A stretch of 64,000 bases of DNA from Prevotella sp. P5-92 (GTDB taxonomy: Bacteria > Bacteroidota > Bacteroidia > Bacteroidales > Bacteroidaceae): NCBI RefSeq assembly GCF_002251245.1, contig NZ_NPJG01000098.1, forward strand, positions 1 to 64,000. Direction: 5' to 3'. A program made the position numbers and the translations under genes. Positions 47,767-57,006 of the stretch are shown here, piece by piece. Under the pieces are notes generated by a model. The model worked only from the letters and a program-made list of their open reading frames with translations, ran no database searches and had not been told where the DNA came from. Position 1 is the stretch's first letter. Every line of letters begins with the position of its first letter.

Positions 47767-47860
47767 AACCATGCTACTTAGTGGTCTAACTTGACGCTGC
47801 CACCATCAACAGAAACCGCCAACAGCAGCCATCGACGACCCTTAGTCCATAAGATCTCGT

Positions 47861-48076
47861 TGTTCTTATGACCTAACGATCGGGTATCCTTGTATTACAA
47901 CGATCGGGTATCCTTATGACCTAAGGATCGAGTATCCTTATGACCTAAGGATCGAGTATCCTTATGACCTAAGGATCGAGTATCCTTATGACCTAAGGAT
48001 CGAGTATCCTTATGACCTAAGGATCGAGTATCCTTGTACCATAAGAACAGAGTGTTCTTATGACCTAACGATTAGG
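47861..48076. repeat. 24-bp tandem array, 9 units
   Basis: Nine consecutive 24-base units start at 47861. The five from 47909 to 48028 are identical, with core CCTTATGACCTAAGGATCG. Outer units diverge. Each unit contains the dyads CCTTA..TAAGG and GGAT..ATCC. There are no spacers. No gene overlaps it. Confidence 0.92.
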
Positions 48077-48595
48077 GTGTTCTTATATCTCAACAACAGC
48101 CATTGTTTTTGCATTATGAAAGCGAAGGCCCCTTTACTGGTCAGAAGGAGCCACCTTCCGTTCATGCACAACGTTTCAACGTTTCAGTGTCTTAGTTGTT
48201 TTTACAACAATGAAAGGGAATACATTGAATCTATATGTCTGTAAACAATTGCTTTAGTGGCTTTTCACCATATAACCGATTAATCCACAAGTCGAAAAAA
48301 TGTACGCATACAGAGTATTTGCCGTTCAGTTTCGTCCGTTATCGACAGATGTAATAAGTTGTTCGCTCTCCTAGATACGGTCATAGAAATATTCAGGTGA
48401 AATCTTGCCTGAAACGATAAACGGATTTTTATTAACCGTGCAAATTTATTGCACCAGTACTAATCACATATTTTAGAATAATTAACTCAACTTTCTCTTC
48501 CTTTCGGGAGTTATTTCAGCTCGAACAAACGTCTTTTTTTTCGCTTTGCTCAAGGAAACTTCTTCCTTAACTTCTTTAACTTCCTTAATATGACA
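48077..48595. other. Gene-free stretch between the array and the exopolysaccharide operon
   Basis: No supported gene is seen. It ends with a copy of the GAAGTTAA-type repeat (minus-strand reading) near 48560-48589, the same family as the arms of the inverted repeat at 15688-15813. No clear T-tract terminator for the operon was found. Confidence 0.5.
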
Positions 48596-49828
48596 TTACG
48601 GAACAACAACCGAAAACATATAACACCACTCGGGCAAATGTCCGGCTTTTCTCAGCGACAAGTTGCCACGAGCTCCGTAGAACCTTCCCGACTTGCCTTT
48701 GTCGCCATTTACTGCATAACGCACCTTACAACCCTTAACACTCTCCGAGGCAGAAATCTCGACAATGCTATCTCGAAGGCTGACCGATGTAGCTATATCT
48801 CTGCCATCGGGGGTGATGACGGAGAACCCGTAGTTTGGGGCCATTTTTACTTGTATGGTATCGAATGCGAGATGTCCGCTGCCAGTACGGAATGTGACAT
48901 ACGCCTTGTCGTCGTGAGCTGACACGCTTGACGGATATAGTCCACTGCGTGATGTCGTATGGCGAATGATGTCTAATGCAGACATGGCATTATACCTGCC
49001 AACTGTCTGTTGGCCCTTGCCGGCAAGATGCAGCTTATGGTTAACAAAGTCAAGGAAGTAAATAGGTGTTCCTGCCTCGAACAGCGAGTCGCCAATAATG
49101 AGTTCCAACTGTGCTTGGGGTATTGTCGCTTCATAGCAATCATAATCAGTAGCTCTGAACTTCAGGCATTTTGCCAGGCAGCACGACTGGTAGCAGATAA
49201 TTTTCACATCATCATGTTGGTGTGTCAACAACTTGATGTCACGATTGACGTCATCAGCAAACTGCTTGAGAAGAGCCTTGTAATTCACCCATGTATAGTC
49301 ATACATGTCGCTCTCGCCTTGCATCCAGCAGATGGCCGGCACATAAAACTCAAGTCCCTTCTCACATGCCTTTTCATACGACTTGCCGATGTTGTCAAGC
49401 AACGACTTGTATGGTTCGCCACCCTTGACAAGTTGCTCAATGGGAGTGGCACCTCTTCCCCCGGCAAACACGCAGACCATAGTATCGCTGCCGAGTTTTG
49501 ATGCAAGAGCCTCTCCCATGGCAAAACAAGAGTTTTCATATCTTCGACTATCGAGACGAAGACAGCGTTTCACATACTGTTTCCATCCCGTATTCTCGTA
49601 ATAGCCAAAACCATCATCCAGTGATTCTCCAACTAATCTGCCGTTGTATTTCTCAGTAAGATTGTCGATGTCTGTGATGATTGCTGCTTCTTCGCCCAAG
49701 GCTAAGCTTTGCCCATATACAGGCACACACACCACTACCTTTGCCTTGGGCTCTTCCCTACAAGACATCATGCTCAAGAGAGTTGAGCAAAGCAACATGA
49801 CGGATATGGTTCTAAACAAAGGATTCAT
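48596..49828 (-). CDS. Sialate O-acetylesterase-like lipoprotein (SGNH hydrolase)
   Basis: The 410-aa protein has a lipoprotein signal (LLCSTLLSMMSC). The catalytic domain shows the SASA/SGNH pattern: YGQSLALG with the nucleophile serine, AGGRGATPIEQL, CWMQGESDMYDY, and a late FVNHKLHLAGKGQQ with a histidine. A C-terminal beta domain follows. It probably removes acetyl groups from a glycan. Its start overlaps the stop of the S9 peptidase gene (ATGA), making it the last gene of the exopolysaccharide operon. Confidence 0.78.
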   Translation of the reverse strand: MNPLFRTISVMLLCSTLLSMMSCREEPKAKVVVCVPVYGQSLALGEEAAIITDIDNLTEKYNGRLVGESLDDGFGYYENTGWKQYVKRCLRLDSRRYENSCFAMGEALASKLGSDTMVCVFAGGRGATPIEQLVKGGEPYKSLLDNIGKSYEKACEKGLEFYVPAICWMQGESDMYDYTWVNYKALLKQFADDVNRDIKLLTHQHDDVKIICYQSCCLAKCLKFRATDYDCYEATIPQAQLELIIGDSLFEAGTPIYFLDFVNHKLHLAGKGQQTVGRYNAMSALDIIRHTTSRSGLYPSSVSAHDDKAYVTFRTGSGHLAFDTIQVKMAPNYGFSVITPDGRDIATSVSLRDSIVEISASESVKGCKVRYAVNGDKGKSGRFYGARGNLSLRKAGHLPEWCYMFSVVVP

Positions 49829-52290
49829 TCCGGCATCTTGTCATACATAGAGTTCCACCACGACGCATCGTCCTGAAGCCACTTGGCAAACCAAGCGAAG
49901 ATGGTGTTCTGCCACTTCACGCGCTTGTCGTATGTGAGAATATGGTGGTCTTCACCTTCAACGACGACAAAAGCGGTGGGACGGCCAAGCAGACGAAGAG
50001 CATTGTACATCTGGATGCTCTCGCCGACGGGCACATTATTGTCTTCAACTCCATGCAAGAACAATAGTGGTGTGTGTATCTTCTCAACATTGAACAGTGG
50101 ACTGCGGTCGATATAAAGGTCATGACGTGTCCATGGATAACTGTTAGCCATCGATACCTCGCTATATGAATAGCCCCAGAATCCTTCACCCCAATAACTG
50201 GTATGGTCGCTGATGCCTGCATGAGAAATGGCTGCTGCAAAGATATCGGTCTTTGTCTGCAGATACTGTGACATAAAACCGCCATAGCTTGCACCTATAC
50301 ATCCAATCTTCTTGGAATTGACAAAGTCGTGCTGCTCACAAAAACGGCGTGTTCCCTCGATAATGTCCTGGGCTGGCCCTTCGCCTGCCGTGTTTACATG
50401 ACGCGAAGAAAATTCCTGGCCAAAGCCTGTCGCACCACTTGGTTGAAGCACATAGACCACATAACCCATTGCCGCATACAGATGATGCGGATAGCGACTT
50501 TCAAAATTTCTACTCGTGGGAGAACAGCCACCATAGTAATTGACTATCATCGGGTATTTCCTTGTCTTGTCAAAATGGGGCGGGAGATAATAGCGGCCGC
50601 ATATCGTGTCGCCACGCGAGTTAATAAAATCCCAATTACGACATTCTCCAAATGCCACGTTATGGAAACGCTCCCGATGACAGTCTTCAAGAAGTGACGA
50701 CTTGCGACTCTTCAAGTCCATGCTATACAGACGATCGGTGTTTGACGCTCCTTGTCCGAAATATGCCATCTTAGGAGCCTTGTCGGCTAATGAGAATCCG
50801 TTGACCATATCCTCACCAGTAGTCAAGATCTCAGTCTTCCCCGTAAAGGCGTCCATACGGTAAAGACGCTTATAGTCACGGTCAAGGGCGGTAAAATAGA
50901 TCTTATTATCGTATTCATTCCATATTACATTCTCTATACTTGGATTAAAGCGTTTTGTGAGTGGTGTCACTGTACGACTTTGACAATCAACTCTATACAA
51001 CTGATTGTCAACCATGCTTGGAATGACTCCTTCGGGTAGGTCTTTGCCAATGCCGTCGAATGCCTCAGGAGATCCCATGACTACAATGGACTTTGCATCT
51101 GGCGAGAACAAAGCGCTACTGATAAAACCGTCTCTTGATATGATTTCCTCTGTTGTCATGGTCTGAAGGTCCATACGATAGACAGAGAATAGGGTGGTGG
51201 GGCGCTTTGTCAGGCGGGGCGAAGCCACCATATATAATATGTAACGTCCGTCGCGAGAGATGTCGAGAAGATGAGTGGAGTGACACCCAAAAGTCAAGGG
51301 TTGTAGTAATCCGCTCTTTATGTCATACTTCTGCAGGACGGTACGGTTTCGCCAACCAGGTTGACGGTCGTCTGGATGGATAAACTGATGAACGTCACTA
51401 TCATCCTTTGGACCTTCGACAGTCTTTGAAAAGATGAGGAAATCTGCAGTTGGTGACATTCTGAAACCGTCAGAAGGAATGTCTGAAGCTATTATGGTCT
51501 CCTTTCCTGTCTGCACATCGACAGAAACGAGTTGCCTGCCTTGAGATGACTGACGAGTGAACCAATAGCTGTCTGAATTTGTCATCCAATTGATGTTATT
51601 GGGGGTAGAAAACAGCGTATTGCCTGTCTTAAGGTCCTTTAATGTCCAACTCCACACATTGGTTTTGGCATCAATCACGTCATTGGAAGATACAATGAGA
51701 TAACGTCCACTCGCCGACAAAGAAGTGCCACGGAAGTGTTTCCCGTTGAGCACATCTGTCATCGTATAACTACGTTTACCGCCTGTAGTCAACTGTATGA
51801 GGTTTTCCTTTTCTGTGTCTATGCTTACGTCTAAGGTGTCTTTTGCAGCGCTATCGGTGAGATATTTAATCACTATGCTATGGGTTGCAGGCAGGAGTGT
51901 GACATTGGGGTCGCTCCTCTTGCCATCTACATATAACTGGTAGAATTTCATCTTGCCGATATTGATTTTTGCCTTTACATAGCCAGTGTTTGTCAGCTGA
52001 AACTGAAGAAGATGGAGTGCGCAGCCAGAATCAGCTGACGGGGCATAGTCGCCTGTAAGTTCCATGCCGTTTTCGGCTTCCATGAGATTGATGGTAGCAT
52101 CGAGCAGGATGTTGTTGTCAAATGCCTTCTTGTTGACATCGATACTGTCTATCATCACAGGACGAAGGATAGGGAACGGACCTGCATAACGGAAATGCTT
52201 GACGGGAAGATTTCCGGAAGAAGCCAACTGCGAAGCCAACAACATGGCAAAAAATACGTTTTTTTTCATAGTAGAGACGTTTTTTGTCAT
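49825..52290 (-). CDS. S9-family serine peptidase (prolyl oligopeptidase/DPP-like)
   Basis: The 821-aa secreted protein has a signal peptide starting at the internal MKKNVFFAMLLASQ. The ATG at 52269 is therefore also plausible, but the annotated ATG at 52290 overlaps the upstream stop. A beta-propeller of WD/PD40-like blades fills about residues 150-560. The alpha/beta-hydrolase domain follows with the nucleophile GASYGG (CIGASYGGFMSQYL), aspartate in GVEDNNVPVGES and histidine in GEDHHIL. Placement inside a polysaccharide operon is unusual; processing of a surface protein is possible. Confidence 0.87.
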   Translation of the reverse strand: MTKNVSTMKKNVFFAMLLASQLASSGNLPVKHFRYAGPFPILRPVMIDSIDVNKKAFDNNILLDATINLMEAENGMELTGDYAPSADSGCALHLLQFQLTNTGYVKAKINIGKMKFYQLYVDGKRSDPNVTLLPATHSIVIKYLTDSAAKDTLDVSIDTEKENLIQLTTGGKRSYTMTDVLNGKHFRGTSLSASGRYLIVSSNDVIDAKTNVWSWTLKDLKTGNTLFSTPNNINWMTNSDSYWFTRQSSQGRQLVSVDVQTGKETIIASDIPSDGFRMSPTADFLIFSKTVEGPKDDSDVHQFIHPDDRQPGWRNRTVLQKYDIKSGLLQPLTFGCHSTHLLDISRDGRYILYMVASPRLTKRPTTLFSVYRMDLQTMTTEEIISRDGFISSALFSPDAKSIVVMGSPEAFDGIGKDLPEGVIPSMVDNQLYRVDCQSRTVTPLTKRFNPSIENVIWNEYDNKIYFTALDRDYKRLYRMDAFTGKTEILTTGEDMVNGFSLADKAPKMAYFGQGASNTDRLYSMDLKSRKSSLLEDCHRERFHNVAFGECRNWDFINSRGDTICGRYYLPPHFDKTRKYPMIVNYYGGCSPTSRNFESRYPHHLYAAMGYVVYVLQPSGATGFGQEFSSRHVNTAGEGPAQDIIEGTRRFCEQHDFVNSKKIGCIGASYGGFMSQYLQTKTDIFAAAISHAGISDHTSYWGEGFWGYSYSEVSMANSYPWTRHDLYIDRSPLFNVEKIHTPLLFLHGVEDNNVPVGESIQMYNALRLLGRPTAFVVVEGEDHHILTYDKRVKWQNTIFAWFAKWLQDDASWWNSMYDKMPE

Positions 52291-53450
52291 TCGTGTGTAG
52301 TATGAAGAAAATCCTTATTCTTATGATCTATATGGCGTACTCCTTTCAGCATCTTCCATGTGAGCCTACCAAGAACGCTTACCTTTCCGAAAAGCGCACG
52401 AGTGCGCATCGTTTGTGGAATAGCCATAAACAGGGAGAGACATATCATGGCAAATAAAAGCCACCACTTAAGACTCCACCAGGGTGCATAAAGTGTGGTG
52501 AGCACGGAAAAGAACAGTGTGCCCACAAGGAGCATCGAACGAGGTATGAGCATCTGTTGGATGGTCTTGTCAACATAGTTTACATTTAGTGAAAACATGG
52601 CTTTGGGCAGGTGTGGAAGCATGTCGATTAGGCTGCGTATCTGAGCCGACATCCAACGTTGACGCTGACGCTGGAAATTATCTTCGCTACTTACCTTCTC
52701 GTCATAAACCAAGATATCGTCAGCATAGCTGATAAAGACTCGTTCGCGTAGCAACATAGCCTCTAACTCACGGTCTTCGCCTGCTGTTGACAACTTATTG
52801 ACATGAGAGGCAAACCACTGATAGTCGAAACACATGCCTGAGCCTATGAGTGCAGAGGATAGGCCTATTGCGTTATGTGCACGACGGAATATCGTGTTGT
52901 TTATCTCTTCGCTGACACCATCGAGCACGGATATGGAACTATCTGAATTCTTGGCACAACGATGACATTGCAATACCTTATGCCCACGGAACATTTCGTT
53001 GTTTACAGCCCTCAGAAAGTCGGCGTTCACAATGTTATCAGCATCGAGAATCACTACATAGTCGTAATCACGAGCCATGTTTGCAATGGCATACTGCAGT
53101 GCCTTTGCCTTGGAGCTATGGTCGAAACTCGGTTGTAAAAGGCTTATTGGCAGTTGGGACAGGAGCTGATTGGTGACTGGTTTTTGATGATCAGATATCA
53201 CAGCTACATGATACCTTTCTGACGAGTATGACTGCAGGAGGAAATTCTCTACAGAACGTACTATCACCTTGTCTTCACTATATGCAGGAAACAATACAAG
53301 GAACGACGACTCGCGCACCTGGGATTGAGATACCTTATGCCGTGTTCTCACGATTAGACTGACGATGACAAAAAATGCCACGTATGCCACGGAGAAGGCT
53401 GTCAGAAGCCAAAGCGTGATGTCGATGGAGTGAAGACATGTCCAGAACAT
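52287..53450 (-). CDS. GT2 glycosyltransferase, processive type, membrane-anchored
   Basis: The 387-aa protein has one N-terminal membrane helix, a GT2 domain and about two C-terminal helices. It shows the D,D,D,QxxRW pattern of processive enzymes: VVILDADNIV, the ED acceptor motif AGEDRELEAML, and QRQRW. It is closely related to the next upstream gene (53461), so the pair arose by duplication. It overlaps the S9 peptidase start by 4 bases. Probably builds the exopolysaccharide backbone or a side chain; sugar unknown. Confidence 0.85.
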   Translation of the reverse strand: MFWTCLHSIDITLWLLTAFSVAYVAFFVIVSLIVRTRHKVSQSQVRESSFLVLFPAYSEDKVIVRSVENFLLQSYSSERYHVAVISDHQKPVTNQLLSQLPISLLQPSFDHSSKAKALQYAIANMARDYDYVVILDADNIVNADFLRAVNNEMFRGHKVLQCHRCAKNSDSSISVLDGVSEEINNTIFRRAHNAIGLSSALIGSGMCFDYQWFASHVNKLSTAGEDRELEAMLLRERVFISYADDILVYDEKVSSEDNFQRQRQRWMSAQIRSLIDMLPHLPKAMFSLNVNYVDKTIQQMLIPRSMLLVGTLFFSVLTTLYAPWWSLKWWLLFAMICLSLFMAIPQTMRTRALFGKVSVLGRLTWKMLKGVRHIDHKNKDFLHTTHE

Positions 53451-53460
53451 AGGCAGAGTA

Positions 53461-54630
53461 TTATGATTTATTCCTGTTGATGAGTCTCTTCTTGCCGCGA
53501 ATTATGGAAAACACCTGTATTATTGACATAAACATAATGATAGGTGCAATGAAGAACGAGCGCCCCCAGCGGTTATCAACAAGATAGTCGGGAGTGGCTA
53601 CGGCAAATATAAACAAGATAAATGCAGCGAGAACCCACCATTTTATGGCAAGTGTTAAATAAATAGGAGACAACACAATACTCATAAGTATTATCACGCT
53701 CATCATTATGGTACGCGGAACAAGCAACCACTGAAGGATCTTGTCTATAAGGTCGTACTGTTTGTTGACGATGGCATGAGGGAGATGACGGATGTTTCTG
53801 ATGACACTATGGAACTGGGTGAAAACCCAACGATTGCGCTGACGATTGAAATCGCTCGAGCTACGGGTCTTCTCATCAAAAACGAGAATATGGTCAAAAT
53901 AGTCGATATATATTCTTTGACGAAGCAGCAATGCCTCAAGTTCCTTGTCATCCAATGCTTCGGATGTCTTGGTAATATTGTCCTTAAACCAATTGAAGTC
54001 GAACGCCATACCAGAGCCGGCAATAGCTGAAGGCATACCTATTGCAACGTGTCCAAGACGGAAAATGGAATTGTTGATTTCCTCAAAGGTCGCGTCGAGA
54101 ATGGCTGAAGAGGTATCACGGTTTTTTGACAGGCGATGAACCTGTATGGCCTTTGTGCCGGCATATTCGTATGCGGCATTCAGTTCCTCAAGAAACTCTG
54201 GCAGAACGATGTTGTCGGCATCGAGAACAACAACGATATCATATATCTTGAACTGAGGCAGATTGTTTATGGCAAACTGAAGGGATTTTGACTTGCTGCT
54301 GTTTTTGAAATTGGGGGTGAGAAGAGTGATGGGATGCTGGGCAAGACGGAAATTAGTCATCTCTGACTGATGGTCCGAAATGACTACTACGTCGAACAGA
54401 CGCTGGGGATAGGTCTGGCCGAGTATGCTCCTTACTGTCCTTTCGACAACGGCATCACTCTTATATGCAGGAATGAGCACTATGAAACGATTGAGACGCT
54501 TTGTCTTGGGAATGTCGGGACGCCGAGCAAACAGAGATGCAATGGCATAAACTGCCAGATACAACGATGTAAATGCCATAAGGGCAAACAACACTCCGTC
54601 AACAATGAATAATACTTTCCAAAATATCAT
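53461..54630 (-). CDS. GT2 glycosyltransferase, processive type, paralogue
   Basis: The 389-aa protein has the same layout as the 52287-53450 product: N-terminal helix, RFIVLIPAYKSDAVVERTVRS, VVVLDADNIV, LDDKELEALLLRQ and QRNRWVFTQ (QxxRW), and C-terminal helices. Separated from its paralogue by 10 bases. Its ATG overlaps the preceding stop (ATGA). Confidence 0.85.
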   Translation of the reverse strand: MIFWKVLFIVDGVLFALMAFTSLYLAVYAIASLFARRPDIPKTKRLNRFIVLIPAYKSDAVVERTVRSILGQTYPQRLFDVVVISDHQSEMTNFRLAQHPITLLTPNFKNSSKSKSLQFAINNLPQFKIYDIVVVLDADNIVLPEFLEELNAAYEYAGTKAIQVHRLSKNRDTSSAILDATFEEINNSIFRLGHVAIGMPSAIAGSGMAFDFNWFKDNITKTSEALDDKELEALLLRQRIYIDYFDHILVFDEKTRSSSDFNRQRNRWVFTQFHSVIRNIRHLPHAIVNKQYDLIDKILQWLLVPRTIMMSVIILMSIVLSPIYLTLAIKWWVLAAFILFIFAVATPDYLVDNRWGRSFFIAPIIMFMSIIQVFSIIRGKKRLINRNKS

Positions 54631-55517
54631 AATAGTATGAAATCAAAAAATCCTTTAACACATGATCTTGCCAAATCCCAACGGCGATGAACTACATGGG
54701 AGAAGATGTCTCTTGGCAACACTAAACAAGAGAGATATGCGTAAGTGCCCCACCTGACGAGCTTGCCCACATTCCTACGTGCGAAAAGAAACCTGTTGCG
54801 CGTGATGTAATAGGTGCGTAAGGGACTATCGCTGCCAGTGGTGGCACTCTCCTTATGGAATACAGTGAGCACGGGATCGTAGATTATGTCATATCCTTTT
54901 CGACGCATCATCAGCGACCAGTCGAGTTCCTCGTAATAAAGAAAATAACATTCAGGTAACATTCCCACACATCCGATGGCTTCACGACGCACGAGCATGG
55001 CTGCTCCATGGGCGTATGGGGTAGAATGGGGCGTGTCATACTGACCATTGTCAGATTCTCCAAAACCAATAGCCCGATTACGCAGTGTGAGTCGTGACAA
55101 AGGTGTATATCCAGAAAACTGAATGTGGCGTTCGCCGTAATAGAAGCGCAGCTTGGGACTGATAATGGCTGTCTGGGGCGACTTGTCCATACGGTCGGCA
55201 AGAGCGGAAAGCCCTGTAGGGTCAAAGACGGTGTCGTTGTTGACAAGGAAAAGATATCTGCCATGCGCCTCGCGTATGCCCACATTGTTTCCTCCTGCAA
55301 AACCGCTGTTTACAGAATTACGGATCACCCTGACCCAGGGATAACGTTTCTCAATCTCTGTGGCTTCGTCAGCAAAAGAGGCATTATCCACCACAATCAC
55401 CTCCATTGTATTGCCAACGGATGCGATTGAGTCAAGCATTGAGCATGTTTCGTTTAGCCCATTATAGTTGACAGTGATGATGGAAATCCTACACTCTTGA
55501 CGCACGTTTCTTTTCAA
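54627..55517 (-). CDS. GT2 glycosyltransferase, rhamnosyltransferase-like
   Basis: The 296-aa protein has the non-processive GT2 pattern: IITVNYNGLNETCSMLDSI, VIVVDNASFADEA, NSGFAGGNNVGIREA and the LVNNDTVF metal-binding segment. A C-terminal basic helix (NRFLFARRNVG) precedes a hydrophobic stretch. The start overlaps the upstream polymerase gene by 29 bases. Sugar donor is not predictable by eye. Confidence 0.88.
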   Translation of the reverse strand: MKRNVRQECRISIITVNYNGLNETCSMLDSIASVGNTMEVIVVDNASFADEATEIEKRYPWVRVIRNSVNSGFAGGNNVGIREAHGRYLFLVNNDTVFDPTGLSALADRMDKSPQTAIISPKLRFYYGERHIQFSGYTPLSRLTLRNRAIGFGESDNGQYDTPHSTPYAHGAAMLVRREAIGCVGMLPECYFLYYEELDWSLMMRRKGYDIIYDPVLTVFHKESATTGSDSPLRTYYITRNRFLFARRNVGKLVRWGTYAYLSCLVLPRDIFSHVVHRRWDLARSCVKGFFDFILL

Positions 55518-57006
55518 GCTTTAGACGACGACGTTCTTCTTGCCGAGCAAGCTGTTTTGCTTCCCATTCAGCCCAGGCTCCTTCCATCTTTGGCAGACAA
55601 TAAACTATGGCAAGTCCGCCGTAATATATCAGGATGTTTGGGAACTGCATGAGTATTTGATTGGCATATCCTCCAAGGTGCATACCTATGAATGCTCCAG
55701 TATAAGCTGCGCCAATACCTATCAACGTCTTGTTTTTCAGACGGAACATGACTATCCAACTTGCGCCAAATGCCAAAATAAGAGTGGTGATGATAAAGAC
55801 CGTAAGACCTATCTTTCCAGTACGAACCCATATATATACATACTCAGAGTCAGGTGGTACTTGGGTGATAAGCCTAAACTTGTTGAAAGGCGGAATGTCT
55901 GAATTCTCCAAACCTATGCCAACACCCCAAGGTACTTCTGCCATATATTTACGGAGCGTAGCCTTATTCATGTCTCGGACATTCATTGAAGCATCTTCAG
56001 TATCAAAGGCTGTTCTCATTCGGCGAATGCTATAATTACTGTCTCCTATTGTTGTAAAAATGAGGATGTAAAGAGCAACTAGCATTAATCCACCAAAATA
56101 TAGCATTAGTTTTACTGACTTTGACAATACTATATACACTAAAAAAACAGCTATGAGACAGAATATGGATGTTCGTGTTCCAGACTGAAAAAATGCCCAA
56201 ATGCCAATTAGACCAACTGCGAGGAAGAAATAGCGGTATCTCTTAATCTTTAATGTTATTGCCAAGATAATGAATACGGCAGAAGCTACGGCTGTATGGA
56301 TACCGAAATTGGCAGCATCGGTAAAGCAAGAGAAATAACGGATCTTTCCTGCCACGATATGACTTGGGGAACTATATAGGAAACTCTTTTCCGCATCAGT
56401 CATGCCGATATTAATCTGTTTCCACACCCAAAACGATGCAAAAAGAATGAAACAAGCCCAAAGCACAAAGACTCGCATAAGTTTTTCGGGAGTGTTGACA
56501 AAGAGCGTATAAACTATGAATGCATATACCAACTGCATTGACATCAATCGGGCGCCTGTGTACCAACGATAAACATCGATACCTATATCGCACGAGTCGT
56601 TAAGCAGTTCCAATGTACAGAACGCCAACCACACTAATAGGGTTGCACCCATAACATTAAGGAGATTGGTTATTTTATAATTTGCCACTTCAATCAAAGC
56701 CATGGCTATCAGCATTATCTCCATCATCTCATTTATCATTGAAATGGGGACTGGTATGCTGTAATGACGTTGGGCAAACATCAATAAGGTGTTGACTATA
56801 AACAGAGTATAGAACAACGACATCTTTATCCTAAAGAAAAAATAGCCAAACAGAATGACAAGAGGCGCACAGCAGACAGCAGCAAACGAGGTGAAGCCAG
56901 AAGACTTGAAAGACAATAAAGCGACAAAGAACAGAAGAAGAAGCACAAGACTTCTTCCTCCGTTCTCTACAGAATATTTACTTGATATGGTATTCTTGGT
57001 TTGCAT
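55489..57006 (-). CDS. O-antigen ligase/polymerase (Wzy/WaaL-like)
   Basis: The 505-aa inner-membrane protein has about 11 hydrophobic segments, a large periplasmic loop between about residues 325 and 390 (YMAEVPWGVGIGLENSDIPP, with the typical G-x-G-x-x-x) and a charged C-terminal tail. It is the probable polymerase of the exopolysaccharide. Its ATG overlaps the stop of the chain-length gene (TAATG). Confidence 0.82.
   Translation of the reverse strand: MQTKNTISSKYSVENGGRSLVLLLLFFVALLSFKSSGFTSFAAVCCAPLVILFGYFFFRIKMSLFYTLFIVNTLLMFAQRHYSIPVPISMINEMMEIMLIAMALIEVANYKITNLLNVMGATLLVWLAFCTLELLNDSCDIGIDVYRWYTGARLMSMQLVYAFIVYTLFVNTPEKLMRVFVLWACFILFASFWVWKQINIGMTDAEKSFLYSSPSHIVAGKIRYFSCFTDAANFGIHTAVASAVFIILAITLKIKRYRYFFLAVGLIGIWAFFQSGTRTSIFCLIAVFLVYIVLSKSVKLMLYFGGLMLVALYILIFTTIGDSNYSIRRMRTAFDTEDASMNVRDMNKATLRKYMAEVPWGVGIGLENSDIPPFNKFRLITQVPPDSEYVYIWVRTGKIGLTVFIITTLILAFGASWIVMFRLKNKTLIGIGAAYTGAFIGMHLGGYANQILMQFPNILIYYGGLAIVYCLPKMEGAWAEWEAKQLARQEERRRLKLEKKRASRV

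Noticed and set aside
48590..48922. Plus-strand 110-codon frame opposite the esterase gene
   Set aside because: It overlaps the C-terminal coding part of the SGNH esterase and has no recognisable content.
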